A DNA stretch of 22,082 nt from contig JBGPJF010000037.1 of the NCBI GenBank assembly GCA_041485285.1, positions 1-22,082 on the forward strand, written 5' to 3'. Every line of letters begins with the position of its first letter. Within the stretch, counting starts at the first letter, position 1. The notes below the pieces were generated by a model, which was not told the DNA's origin, made no database searches, and saw only the letters and a program-made list of their open reading frames with translations. The position numbers were made by a program, and so were the translations under genes. The stretch comes from DATEUP01 sp041485285. Its GTDB lineage: Archaea > Thermoplasmatota > DTKX01 > DATEUP01. This document shows, piece after piece, positions 6,664 through 14,492 of this stretch.

Positions 6664-7959
6664 TCAGGGCGCTCCCCCCGAAGGCGCCCGCTTGATCACC
6701 GTGGCGTCATGGGCGACGCGCTTGCGCTCGGCGGCGCTCAAGTCCGCCCGCGTGGCCGCCTCCTGCGTTTTCTCCATCGTCGCGACAAGCGGCTCCACCG
6801 ATGCATGGCCGCTGCTTGCCGCCGCCATCGCCGGGTCGGAGCGCACGACCTTGATGATCGTCTCCGAGCGGCCGATCTCCGTGCGGTCGGCGTTCGTGAG
6901 CGCATTGCGCGCGATGATCGTCCCCTCCGCTGCCGTGAGCAGCAGCCGCGCATGCGGGTTGGCTTCGCTGCCGTACCGCTCCGCGTCATCGGTCGCCTCG
7001 AATGCCACCGCGCTCTTCACGCCCCCCAACTCGAACTCCGCCAGCGTGTGCCGGCCCGCCGCAAGCGGGGGGACGCGGACGCGCAGCACGACCGTCTGGT
7101 TCGAGCCGGCCGCAAGGTCGGGGATCGGCACCCTCACCGACCCCCGGTCGCTTGCCCCAAGGTCCACCGCCGCAAGCATCGGGACGATCGTGAACGCCTG
7201 CAGCACCGAGGCCCCCGGCAACAGCGTGCCACGCAGCTCCGGCGCCTGCATGATCGTGCCCCCCATCTGCTCCACCTCTTCGCCAAGGGCCGGGCCAAGG
7301 CCCCTCAGGCTCGTCTCGATGTGGTGCCAGCTGCCCCCCGAGGTGGACGCAAGGCGCGTGAGCAGCGCCTCGTTGTAGTCAGGGCCCACGCCCATCGCGC
7401 TGATGGCAAGCCCCGCTTCGCGGAACTTGCCCGCCAGCTTCTCGAAGGACGCGTCGTCCTTCTTCCCGACCGTCGGTTGCCCGTCGGTGAGCACAAGCGC
7501 CCGCGCCACCCGCCCGCCGCCCCCCGCGGCTTCCTTCAGCATCGTGAGGCACGCGCGCAGCGCCTCGAACAAGTTCGTCTGCCCGTCGGCGGCAAGCACC
7601 TTCAGGTGGTCGTCTACAAAGGCCGGCGCAGGCGCCGCGGTCATGGGCATCACCACCCTGGCCTTGTCCGAAAACGCGATCACCCCGAGGGCGTCCTTCG
7701 GGCCCAGCACCTTGGCAAGTTCGCGCGAAGCGTCGATCGCCCGCTCCAGCTTCTCGCCGGTCATCGAGATGCTGCAGTCGATGGCAAGCGCCACCATCAC
7801 CGGTGCCTTGCGCACCTTGGCCCGCAACGGCGGCAACACGTCGATCGCCACGAAGACGACCGCCGAGGCCCCCTGCTTCACCGCGACGCGGTTGAGCGAG
7901 CAGTTGAGTTGCAGATCGCCCACGCTTCCGCCCGCCCCTCTAAGGGGGTCTGGGCCCAT
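6664..7959 (-). CDS. von Willebrand factor A domain protein with intact MIDAS
   Basis: vWA domains hold a divalent metal and bind partners through it. In this 431-residue protein the metal site is complete: DCSIS at 61-65 (DxSxS), T128 in ADGQTN, and D159 in LTDGQPT. The domain spans about 50-235 and is followed by a beta-rich region (about 245-350) and a charged C-terminal tail containing HDATVIKR. No signal peptide or membrane segment is seen, so it is cytoplasmic. It is first of the four tightly packed genes vWA, FHA, kinase-FHA and PP2C, the composition of TerY-P-like triads plus an FHA adaptor. Two starts are possible. ATG at 7959 lies inside a TATA-like stretch, while GTG at 7923 begins at the conserved sequence (GDLQLNC) and would fit a short leader. 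Its exact partner is unknown. Confidence 0.9.
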   Translation of the reverse strand: MGPDPLRGAGGSVGDLQLNCSLNRVAVKQGASAVVFVAIDVLPPLRAKVRKAPVMVALAIDCSISMTGEKLERAIDASRELAKVLGPKDALGVIAFSDKARVVMPMTAAPAPAFVDDHLKVLAADGQTNLFEALRACLTMLKEAAGGGGRVARALVLTDGQPTVGKKDDASFEKLAGKFREAGLAISAMGVGPDYNEALLTRLASTSGGSWHHIETSLRGLGPALGEEVEQMGGTIMQAPELRGTLLPGASVLQAFTIVPMLAAVDLGASDRGSVRVPIPDLAAGSNQTVVLRVRVPPLAAGRHTLAEFELGGVKSAVAFEATDDAERYGSEANPHARLLLTAAEGTIIARNALTNADRTEIGRSETIIKVVRSDPAMAAASSGHASVEPLVATMEKTQEAATRADLSAAERKRVAHDATVIKRAPSGGAP

Positions 7960-7968
7960 ATGAAATGG
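7956..7968 (-). promoter_or_regulatory. Possible TATA box for the vWA-FHA-kinase-phosphatase run
   Basis: The minus strand reads CCATTTCATATGG, the most AT-rich stretch in the 110-bp gap after the surface-protein gene. Initiation about 25 nt downstream would fall near 7937, giving a short leader to GTG 7923. The match to an archaeal TATA box is only moderate. Confidence 0.35.
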
Positions 7969-8025
7969 TGCGGATTCTTGGGGGGAATATCACCAAGGCC
8001 TCCCGCTCACGTTGGAGGGAATGGG

Positions 8026-8052
8026 TCCGGCGCCGCGCCCTGCGGTGCCGGA
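8026..8052. terminator. Strong hairpin after the surface-protein gene
   Basis: An 11-bp stem (8026-8036 with 8042-8052, one G-T/A-C mismatch) closes a five-base loop and starts 18 nt after the stop codon at 8070. There is no T-run after it on the minus strand, so it may be a 3' end or processing structure rather than a classical terminator. Its position would separate the surface-protein transcript from the signalling operon. Confidence 0.45.
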
Positions 8053-8069
8053 CCGAGGAGGACGGCGCC

Positions 8070-11000
8070 TTACTGCTGCGGCTGGTCGTCGTAGACCTGC
8101 GTGCCCTGGTCGTACTGCTGGTTGGGATCGTATTGCTGGTTCGGGTCGTACGGCTGGTTCGGGTCGTACTGCTGGTCGTACCCTTGCTGGCTGGAGTCGT
8201 ACTGCTGGTCGTACTGGGGCGCCGCCGCGGGGGCCGAAGGCGGGGCCGGGGTCGAGGGGGCCGGCACCGTCTCCGGCACTTTCGGCTTGCGCCGGCGCAT
8301 GACCAGCATCACACCGACCGCCGCCGCCGCAAGGACGAGCACGACGATGAGGATGAGCGACATGTCGATCGGGGTTCCCACCGACCCGCCGCCCTTGATC
8401 GTGCCCGAGATCGTCTTTGTGACCGTCACCGGCGCGTTCGCGTCGCCGTTGTCCGTCACCGTGAGCGTGATCGTCACGGCCTTGTCCGAAGCCTGGTCGT
8501 TCACGATCGAAACGGTCGCGGTCTTCCCGTTTGCCGTGTAGGTCTTGCCGCCGGCGACCTCCACCTTCCACGACCACGTAAGCAAGGTGTCGGGCGTGTC
8601 CACATCGGTGACCGAGCCCGAGAGCGACAGCGTCTGTGACGCCTCCAGGTTGAAGTTCTCCGTCGGGGTGAGCACGCGCAGGTCCTTCGGGGGGTCGGGC
8701 TTGTCGGTGATCTCCAGCTTGATGCGGAACGTCACCGAGATCTGCTGGTTGTCGCGCACCGTGAACGTGATCGAGTACTCCCCGACCTCGTTGTTCGTGG
8801 GCGTGAACTCCGAGATGCACTGCACCGGGTCGATCGTCGGCTTCTCGACGGTGCCCGTCGGGGGCACTGCGCCACCGGGCCGGTGGGACACGAGAATGGA
8901 GCAGGTGAGCGCCTCGTTGGGGTCGACCACCCCGCCGCTTGGCGCCGTCGTCATGTGGAGGTCCGGGTCGTCCACGATGACCTTCATCTGGATGGCGCTG
9001 TCCTGGACGATCGAGACCTTCCCGTTGTCCACCGTGATGGTCTTGACATCGCCGGTGTCCATGTTGGTGACATTGACCTTGACGCCCGAAGGCGCGTCGT
9101 TCACGTTGTTCACGCGGATGTGGATCGGCAGCGAGTCGCTTGCCCCGGAGCGGTCGGTGACCGTCACCGTGCAGTCCCAGTCGCCCACCTGGGCGTTGGT
9201 CGCCGTGAAGCGGATCTGGCCCGTCGGCTCGCGGGCTCCGGTGTTCTGGTTCACCGAGTCGATGCGCACGATGTTGAACAGCACGCAGTCGTCGGAATAC
9301 ACGAGGGCTTCCTGCTCCTGCGCCGTCAGCTTCGCGTCGAGGGCAAGGTCGGGGTCGACCGCCTTGATCGCCGGGGCGGTGAACTGGATGTCCTGCGTGA
9401 CGTTGATGTCGCTGTAGGGCGGCAGCACCGGCGGGTCGTTCACGTTCAGCACCTTCAGGACGAAGTTGAGCTGCGCCGACAGCGGCGGCAGGCCATTGTC
9501 CTGCACGACAATCTGCACATTGTAGGTGTCCACCTGGTCATTCGTGGGCGTGAAGTCGATGACCCCGCTCGCGCTGATGTCGAAGATGAGCATGTTGTCC
9601 CGGAAGGTGTAGGTCGTGAGCACCGGGTAGGTGGCCACATCGTCGGGGTCGCTCACGTTGACCTTCAGCAGGAACCGCTCGCCCTGGCTCACGGTGTACT
9701 CTGGCGGGCCCGCCTCAATCACCGGCGGGTCGTTTTCGTTGGCGATGAACACATGGAACGGCGCGTTGTTGCACGCCGCGTGCGGGTCGCAGATCGTGAC
9801 ATTGAACCAGTTTATCCCGACCATGTCGTTGCCCGGGAACGTGTTGTAGATCTGGAGGTTGCCCGTCGCGTTGGGCTGGTTGCTCCACTTGTCCGCGGGG
9901 TTCGAGACGATCGTGAAGGTCAGCGTGTCCTGCGGGTCGTCGATGTCGAACAGCGTCAGGTTGAACGCGATGTAGCGGTTCTGCTGGCCCGTCGTCTGGT
10001 TGATGAACGAGAGTTCCGCCGCGATGACCCTCGGCCGGTCATTCACCGGCAGGACCGTCACATTGACGCGCTGGAGCGCGACCGAGCCCTTCTCGTCCAC
10101 CCCGGTGATGTTGATCCATGTGGAGCCGTGCCAGTCGAGCGAGCTTGCCACCACGCAGATCGTCCCGTTGACGGCCCGCTGGTCGGAGAGTGTGGCGGTC
10201 TGCGACCCGTTGACCACCGGCGAGGAGCCGGTGATCTGGACGGCCTGGCCCTCGGGGTCCGTCCACCACGGAGCGAGGTTCGCCGCGTAGCAGAAGGTCG
10301 TGTCTTCGTCGAGCGTGATCGAGGCCGGCCCCGTGTAAACGGGCAACGCGTCGCGCACGCGGATCGTCCACGTCACGGACGACTGGTTGAGCATCTCTGT
10401 CTTTGCCGTCAGCGTGAACGAAACGATGTTCGAGCCGCCCGTGGCCGCGGCCAGCTGCTCGAAGGTGCCGAGGCTGGTGGTGTACACCCAGGTGACGTCG
10501 CCCGTCAGCACCGGCGTCGTCTGGTTGGCCGGCAGCACCGTGGCGCCCGCCACCGACTGCGTCCAGGTCCAAGTCAGGGAGTCGTGGTGGGTATTCTGGA
10601 TCCCGCTGTGGATGGTGACGTTCTCCGTCTCGTTGATGATGATCGGGGCGCCCGTGACATTGCCGGTCAAAAGCACCGTGGACCCGGACATGACGGTGTA
10701 CGAGGGCGACAGCGGCGCGATCGTGTTGATCGGCAGCGGCTGGAAGTCCGGCGGCGCGGTAAACTCCCGTAGCGCGTAGTATCCGAGGCCCTCCACCCGG
10801 TAGCCCGTGGACACATTGGCGCCAGCCGTCTCGTAGCGCAGGCGGCACTGGATGAACTGGTCGCCGGTAAATTCCGGGATTCGCACGCCGAGCGTGCGCA
10901 GGTCCACCTGGTCGCCGTTCTGGAGGAAACCAAGCGTGAACGAGGAGAACGCCGGGATGTACACGATCGAGCCCGTCGCGTTGGCGGTGCGCGCCGCGAC

Positions 11001-13139
11001 GGTGTAGTCGCGCACGAAGGTCATCGCGCTCTGGTTCCGGCACTCGATGTACATCGCGTCGGCGCCGCCGATGTCGCCGCGGTAATAGAAGCCCAGGTAG
11101 AGCAGGTCGTCAATGTAGTAGGGAGAACGCACACCGTTCGACCCATTGAGGAGCCGCGTGTCGATCCACGGCAGCGTCAGCGTATTGTTGAGGCCCGCGC
11201 CCGCGCCGCTGAACCAATACCAGCTGCCCGCCATCGACTCGGCCGGGTTGTTCACGCGGCTGAAGCCGCTTGCTGAAATCTCGGGGCGCGCGGTCTCCGC
11301 TCCGTCGTAGAAGCCGGCCACACCGATGAGGCCCGAGTTCCAGTCGTTGTTGTCCGTGTACGTGTCCGCGGGGTTGTTCACAAACATGGTGACAAACCCT
11401 TGCTGCAGCCACATGCGGTGCGGCGTGAAGCGGAACGTCACGTTGACGCTTCCAAGCGCCGGCACCACGGTATTGCCGATGAGCGAGACGTTTTCGGAGC
11501 GCGAGGTGGAGGCAAGCGACCCGTCTCCGCGCAGGTTGACCTTCGGGTCCACGTTGAACGGCGCATTGCGGTAGTTTTCAATGGTCACGTTAACCTGCGC
11601 CTGCTGGAAGCGCTCGAGGAAGTAGGTGAACGTCAGGTAGGTGGCAAAGAGCGTCCCGGCCGTGACGTCGACCTCGAGCCACCCGGCGCCCGTCCAATTC
11701 GCGAGCTTAGGGGTGATGTCAAAGTCGACGATGGAGACGTCCGTGTCCGTGTCGTAGATAAACCCGGGGGTCGCCGAAAGGTTCAGGTACATACGGTTCA
11801 CGAAGTCGTCGCGCGGAGAGGCGTTGATGAGGTAGCTGAACTCGAAGGTGGAAGTGAGGGCAATTCCCTTGTTCGCCATGTGCGTACGCAGGTTCCCCAT
11901 CACATTGGCAACCGTGTCCCCGTTCCAATTCGACGAGGTGCCGATCGTGAGTCCTTGCGAGACTGCGGAACTGTAGTTCAGGCTGTACCCGTATTCGAGG
12001 TTCGTGCCCTGCTGGTCCACGATGTCGGGGATCCAGCTCGTGAGGTTGTAGGTCCGGGTGGCGAGGAAGCCGCTCGGGGTGCCCACCATCGGGTTGGCGC
12101 TGCCGAAGGACCCGTAGCTGGCGATGCCGAGGTAGTTGGTCAGGAAGATGCTCGTCGGCGGCGTCAGGTTCGTGGTCTCGAAGGCGCCGTCCCAGACGAG
12201 CGGGATCATCGTCCCGATGTACCACAGGTCGCCGTCGGCGTCGAGGTAGCCGCGCAGGCGGCTTTCCATCGCGCGGTCGCCGCCGGTAAACGAGTTCTGG
12301 CCCGTCACGAGGATGACCCGGTCATACTGGATCAGCGTCGAAAAGGCCGGGAACCGCCCGCCGTAGTCCCGCACAATCAGGTCGTAGGCGATCGAGTTGT
12401 TGGCAAGCGACATCGTGAGCATCTCCGTCTGGTTCGTGAACGCCCAGAACGTCGTGGCAATGCTGTACCCCGGCCCGCCGTTGTTTTCGCTGCCGTCGTC
12501 GTCGATGACCAGCGTCGCGGCGGTGGCAAGCGGAACCATCTTGCCCTGCGCCGCCATGATGTCGGCGTAGGAGTAGAAGCGCGGCTCCACGTTCGTGCGG
12601 TACTCGCTGTACATGATGCGGCCCTCGAGGACGTGGCGCTGCTGCGCGGTGAAGTCGTAGGTGTCCTGGAGGAGCACCCGCAGGCCCGTTCGCTCCGCGA
12701 TGGGCGCCTTGAATTGGGGGTACTTCTGGAGGAAGTCGAGGATCGGCATTTTCAGGTCCTGCGGGGCGACCCCTTTCGAGGCCAGCAGGGTCGCTACCTG
12801 GGCTTGCTGGGCGGCGGGGTCCGAAACGAGGGGCTGGGCGCCCGGCTCGCTCCATGCGCCAGGGGTGGGCGAATTCAGCAGGGCCCCATCGTCCACGGGC
12901 TGGACCAGGGGCGGCCGAGGCGCCGCCACCTGGCCATCCAGGCCCGGGTGCGCAGAAAGCGCGTCCGAAATGGTCACGGTCTCCGGCATCACCGGCACGG
13001 GCGGCGCTGGCGCTCCCGGCAGGACGGCGGTAGGCTGAGCCGTCGCCACGAAGGACATCGGGATGAGCGACGTCAACATGATTGCGGCCACAAACACATT
13101 TACAAGTCTGGCATAGCCCCTGGCTGCCATAGCAAACAC
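8070..13139 (-). CDS. Giant membrane-anchored surface protein: amidotransferase-like, CARDB- and cadherin-like domains, Tyr-rich tail
   Basis: The 1,689 residues form a type I membrane protein. A signal peptide (about 1-35) is followed by a Pro/Ala-rich linker and, at about 208-340, a domain starting ATLVIDDDGSENNG with RVILVTGQNSF and a Gly/Asp-rich turn; this pattern resembles class I glutamine-amidotransferase-like folds in surface proteins, with no obvious catalytic Cys. A CARDB-like region (about 480-600) and a jelly-roll-like region (about 620-780) follow. A PKD-like domain starts near 806, then several cadherin/Ig-like repeats with linkers such as NDPPV (about 1033, 1136, 1236, 1350, 1483). 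A membrane helix (1591-1613), RRRK stop-transfer and a Tyr-Asp-Gln-rich tail end the protein. Sequons are abundant. GTG 13139 lies about 26 nt from a TATA box; ATG 13130 is the alternative. Adhesion or S-layer-associated function is inferred. Confidence 0.9.
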   Translation of the reverse strand: MFAMAARGYARLVNVFVAAIMLTSLIPMSFVATAQPTAVLPGAPAPPVPVMPETVTISDALSAHPGLDGQVAAPRPPLVQPVDDGALLNSPTPGAWSEPGAQPLVSDPAAQQAQVATLLASKGVAPQDLKMPILDFLQKYPQFKAPIAERTGLRVLLQDTYDFTAQQRHVLEGRIMYSEYRTNVEPRFYSYADIMAAQGKMVPLATAATLVIDDDGSENNGGPGYSIATTFWAFTNQTEMLTMSLANNSIAYDLIVRDYGGRFPAFSTLIQYDRVILVTGQNSFTGGDRAMESRLRGYLDADGDLWYIGTMIPLVWDGAFETTNLTPPTSIFLTNYLGIASYGSFGSANPMVGTPSGFLATRTYNLTSWIPDIVDQQGTNLEYGYSLNYSSAVSQGLTIGTSSNWNGDTVANVMGNLRTHMANKGIALTSTFEFSYLINASPRDDFVNRMYLNLSATPGFIYDTDTDVSIVDFDITPKLANWTGAGWLEVDVTAGTLFATYLTFTYFLERFQQAQVNVTIENYRNAPFNVDPKVNLRGDGSLASTSRSENVSLIGNTVVPALGSVNVTFRFTPHRMWLQQGFVTMFVNNPADTYTDNNDWNSGLIGVAGFYDGAETARPEISASGFSRVNNPAESMAGSWYWFSGAGAGLNNTLTLPWIDTRLLNGSNGVRSPYYIDDLLYLGFYYRGDIGGADAMYIECRNQSAMTFVRDYTVAARTANATGSIVYIPAFSSFTLGFLQNGDQVDLRTLGVRIPEFTGDQFIQCRLRYETAGANVSTGYRVEGLGYYALREFTAPPDFQPLPINTIAPLSPSYTVMSGSTVLLTGNVTGAPIIINETENVTIHSGIQNTHHDSLTWTWTQSVAGATVLPANQTTPVLTGDVTWVYTTSLGTFEQLAAATGGSNIVSFTLTAKTEMLNQSSVTWTIRVRDALPVYTGPASITLDEDTTFCYAANLAPWWTDPEGQAVQITGSSPVVNGSQTATLSDQRAVNGTICVVASSLDWHGSTWINITGVDEKGSVALQRVNVTVLPVNDRPRVIAAELSFINQTTGQQNRYIAFNLTLFDIDDPQDTLTFTIVSNPADKWSNQPNATGNLQIYNTFPGNDMVGINWFNVTICDPHAACNNAPFHVFIANENDPPVIEAGPPEYTVSQGERFLLKVNVSDPDDVATYPVLTTYTFRDNMLIFDISASGVIDFTPTNDQVDTYNVQIVVQDNGLPPLSAQLNFVLKVLNVNDPPVLPPYSDINVTQDIQFTAPAIKAVDPDLALDAKLTAQEQEALVYSDDCVLFNIVRIDSVNQNTGAREPTGQIRFTATNAQVGDWDCTVTVTDRSGASDSLPIHIRVNNVNDAPSGVKVNVTNMDTGDVKTITVDNGKVSIVQDSAIQMKVIVDDPDLHMTTAPSGGVVDPNEALTCSILVSHRPGGAVPPTGTVEKPTIDPVQCISEFTPTNNEVGEYSITFTVRDNQQISVTFRIKLEITDKPDPPKDLRVLTPTENFNLEASQTLSLSGSVTDVDTPDTLLTWSWKVEVAGGKTYTANGKTATVSIVNDQASDKAVTITLTVTDNGDANAPVTVTKTISGTIKGGGSVGTPIDMSLILIVVLVLAAAAVGVMLVMRRRKPKVPETVPAPSTPAPPSAPAAAPQYDQQYDSSQQGYDQQYDPNQPYDPNQQYDPNQQYDQGTQVYDDQPQQ
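8088..8216 (-). repeat. In-frame 18-bp repeats encoding YDPNQQ-like hexamers
   Basis: The 3' end of the surface-protein gene contains a short tandem repeat of about 18 bp (gtcgta-ctg-ctggttcgg type on the plus strand), with some units shortened. It encodes eight Tyr-Asp units such as YDPNQQ, YDPNQP and YDQQ in the last 50 residues, on the cytoplasmic side of the membrane helix. The three central units are nearly identical, suggesting recent expansion or slippage. Confidence 0.85.
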
Positions 13140-13160
13140 TCACGCTGGCATTCTGGGATG

Positions 13161-13169
13161 CATATATAA
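13161..13169 (-). promoter_or_regulatory. TATA box of the surface-protein gene
   Basis: The minus strand reads TTATATATG, the best TATA match in the window. Its centre is about 26 nt from 13139, so transcription should begin at or next to the GTG start, giving a leaderless message or a 9-nt leader to ATG 13130. Confidence 0.7.
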
Positions 13170-13171
13170 CC

Positions 13172-13192
13172 GTTTCCGATCGGAGCGGAAAC
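13172..13192. promoter_or_regulatory. Inverted repeat abutting the TATA box (candidate operator)
   Basis: gtttccg (13172-13178) and cggaaac (13186-13192) are perfect inverted 7-mers separated by seven bases. Inside them lies a second perfect palindrome, tccgatcgga (13175-13184). The dyad sits immediately upstream of the surface-gene TATA box, where a factor could help or block TBP/TFB. It is also 27 nt after the acyl-CoA dehydrogenase stop, so it could instead be that gene's 3' hairpin. Confidence 0.45.
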
Positions 13193-13218
13193 CCGTCGAA
13201 TACACGACTCCATTTCTT

Positions 13219-14373
13219 CTAACCATCCAGCGCTTTGCGCGCAAGCACCATCCGTTGGACTTCGTTGGTGCCCTCGTAGATCTCCGTGACCTTCGAGTCA
13301 CGGTAGTAGCGCTCGAGCGGGTAGTCGCTCGTGTACCCGACCCCTCCGAGTACTTGGAGCATCTCGCGGGCGACTTCCCTGCAGGTGGTCGCGGCGAACA
13401 GCTTGGCCGCCGCCGCTTCCTTGGTGAACGGGAGCCCCTGGTCCTTGCGCCAGGCGGCCTGCCGCACGAGCAGGCGCGCGGCCTCAATGTGCGTGGCGGC
13501 GTCCGCGAACTTCCACTGGATGGCCTGGAACGAGCCGATTTTCTTGCCGAATTGCTCCCGCATCCCCGCGTACTCCAGCGCCGCCGAAAACGCCGCCTGC
13601 GCAATCCCCACGGCCTGTGCACCGATGCCAATGCGCCCGCCGTCGAGCGTGGCCATCGCGATGCGGAACCCGGTGCCCGGCTCCCCGATGAGCGCGTCCT
13701 TCGGGACGCGAACGTCTTGCAGCGCGATCTCGCAGGTGTCGTCGGCGCGCACGCCGAGCTTGTCTTCCTTGCGCATCACGCGGATTCCCGGGGCCTCCCG
13801 CGGCACGATGAACGCCGAGATCGAAGGGCGCCGACTGCCTTCCGCCTCGTTGGCAAGCGTGCGCGCGAACACGATGTAGATCCCCGCCTCTTCGGCGTTC
13901 GACACCCACATCTTGGTGCCCGACAGCACCCACTGCTCGCCGTCCTCCCTTGCCGTCGTCTCCATCGCCTGCGCGTCGGAGCCCGACCCGTGCTCGGAGA
14001 GGCAGAACGCCCCCAGGCGCTTGCCGCTTGCCACTTCCGGGAGCCACCGCTGCCGCTGGGCCTCCGACCCGAAGAGGAGGATCGGGTAGGTGGCCACGGA
14101 ATTGTGCACAGCCATGATGACGCCCACCGCCGCGTCGGCCCGCGACAGTTCCTCGATCGCGATCGTGTAGGCAAACGTCGACAGCCCCGCGCCGCCGTAG
14201 CGCTCCGGGATCATGAGGCCGAACAGCCCCATCCCTTTCATCTCGTCGACGACCGCGTGCGGGAAGCTCTGCTCCTTGTCGTGGCGCGCCGCCGACGGCG
14301 CCACGCGCGTCGTTGCAAATTCGCGCACCGCGCGCTCCAGCGCCTGCATCGAGTCGTCGAGGTCGAAGTCCAA
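13219..14373 (-). CDS. Acyl-CoA dehydrogenase
   Basis: This FAD enzyme oxidises acyl-CoA thioesters to 2-enoyl-CoA and passes electrons to electron-transfer flavoprotein, in fatty-acid or branched-chain amino-acid breakdown. The 384-residue length is typical. Family signatures are visible: GLMIPERYGGAG (about 51-62), AFCLSEHGSGSDA for flavin binding (about 121-133), WVSNAEEAGIYIVFA, then REQFGKKIGSFQAIQWKFAD (about 275), LQVLGGVGYTSDYPLER (about 340-356) and a C-terminal IYEGTNEVQR whose Glu is in the usual catalytic-base position of short-chain and butyryl-type enzymes. The start is TTG at 14373, supported by GGAGG seven bases upstream and by alignment with the usual N-terminus. It is divergent from pheT, and no other beta-oxidation genes are in the window. 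The chain-length preference is not determined. Confidence 0.96.
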   Translation of the reverse strand: MDFDLDDSMQALERAVREFATTRVAPSAARHDKEQSFPHAVVDEMKGMGLFGLMIPERYGGAGLSTFAYTIAIEELSRADAAVGVIMAVHNSVATYPILLFGSEAQRQRWLPEVASGKRLGAFCLSEHGSGSDAQAMETTAREDGEQWVLSGTKMWVSNAEEAGIYIVFARTLANEAEGSRRPSISAFIVPREAPGIRVMRKEDKLGVRADDTCEIALQDVRVPKDALIGEPGTGFRIAMATLDGGRIGIGAQAVGIAQAAFSAALEYAGMREQFGKKIGSFQAIQWKFADAATHIEAARLLVRQAAWRKDQGLPFTKEAAAAKLFAATTCREVAREMLQVLGGVGYTSDYPLERYYRDSKVTEIYEGTNEVQRMVLARKALDG

Positions 14374-14445
14374 CGGGCCGCCTCCGCCTTGGCGACACGG
14401 GCCCGGCCGGCCAAAACCCTTGGCCTTCGCGCGCCCCCGCGAACG

Positions 14446-14455
14446 CTTGAAATAC
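14446..14455 (+). promoter_or_regulatory. TATA-like box of pheT
   Basis: cttgaaatac is an AT-rich island about 42 nt upstream of the pheT GTG. Initiation about 25 nt downstream would leave a leader of some 15 nt that contains the GGAGG at 14480-14484. Confidence 0.45.
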
Positions 14456-14492
14456 GCTGCACCGCCTCGCCGCGGCGCCGGAGGCCGCTCCC

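Noticed and set aside
8088..8216. A CRISPR-like array because of regular repeats
   Set aside because: The repeats are 18 bp, in frame, without unique spacers, and encode Tyr-Asp hexamers at the end of a gene.
8883..13169. Long plus-strand open frames opposite the surface-protein gene
   Set aside because: Their translations are Arg/Val/His-rich without domains, while the minus strand encodes a signal peptide, repeats and a membrane helix.
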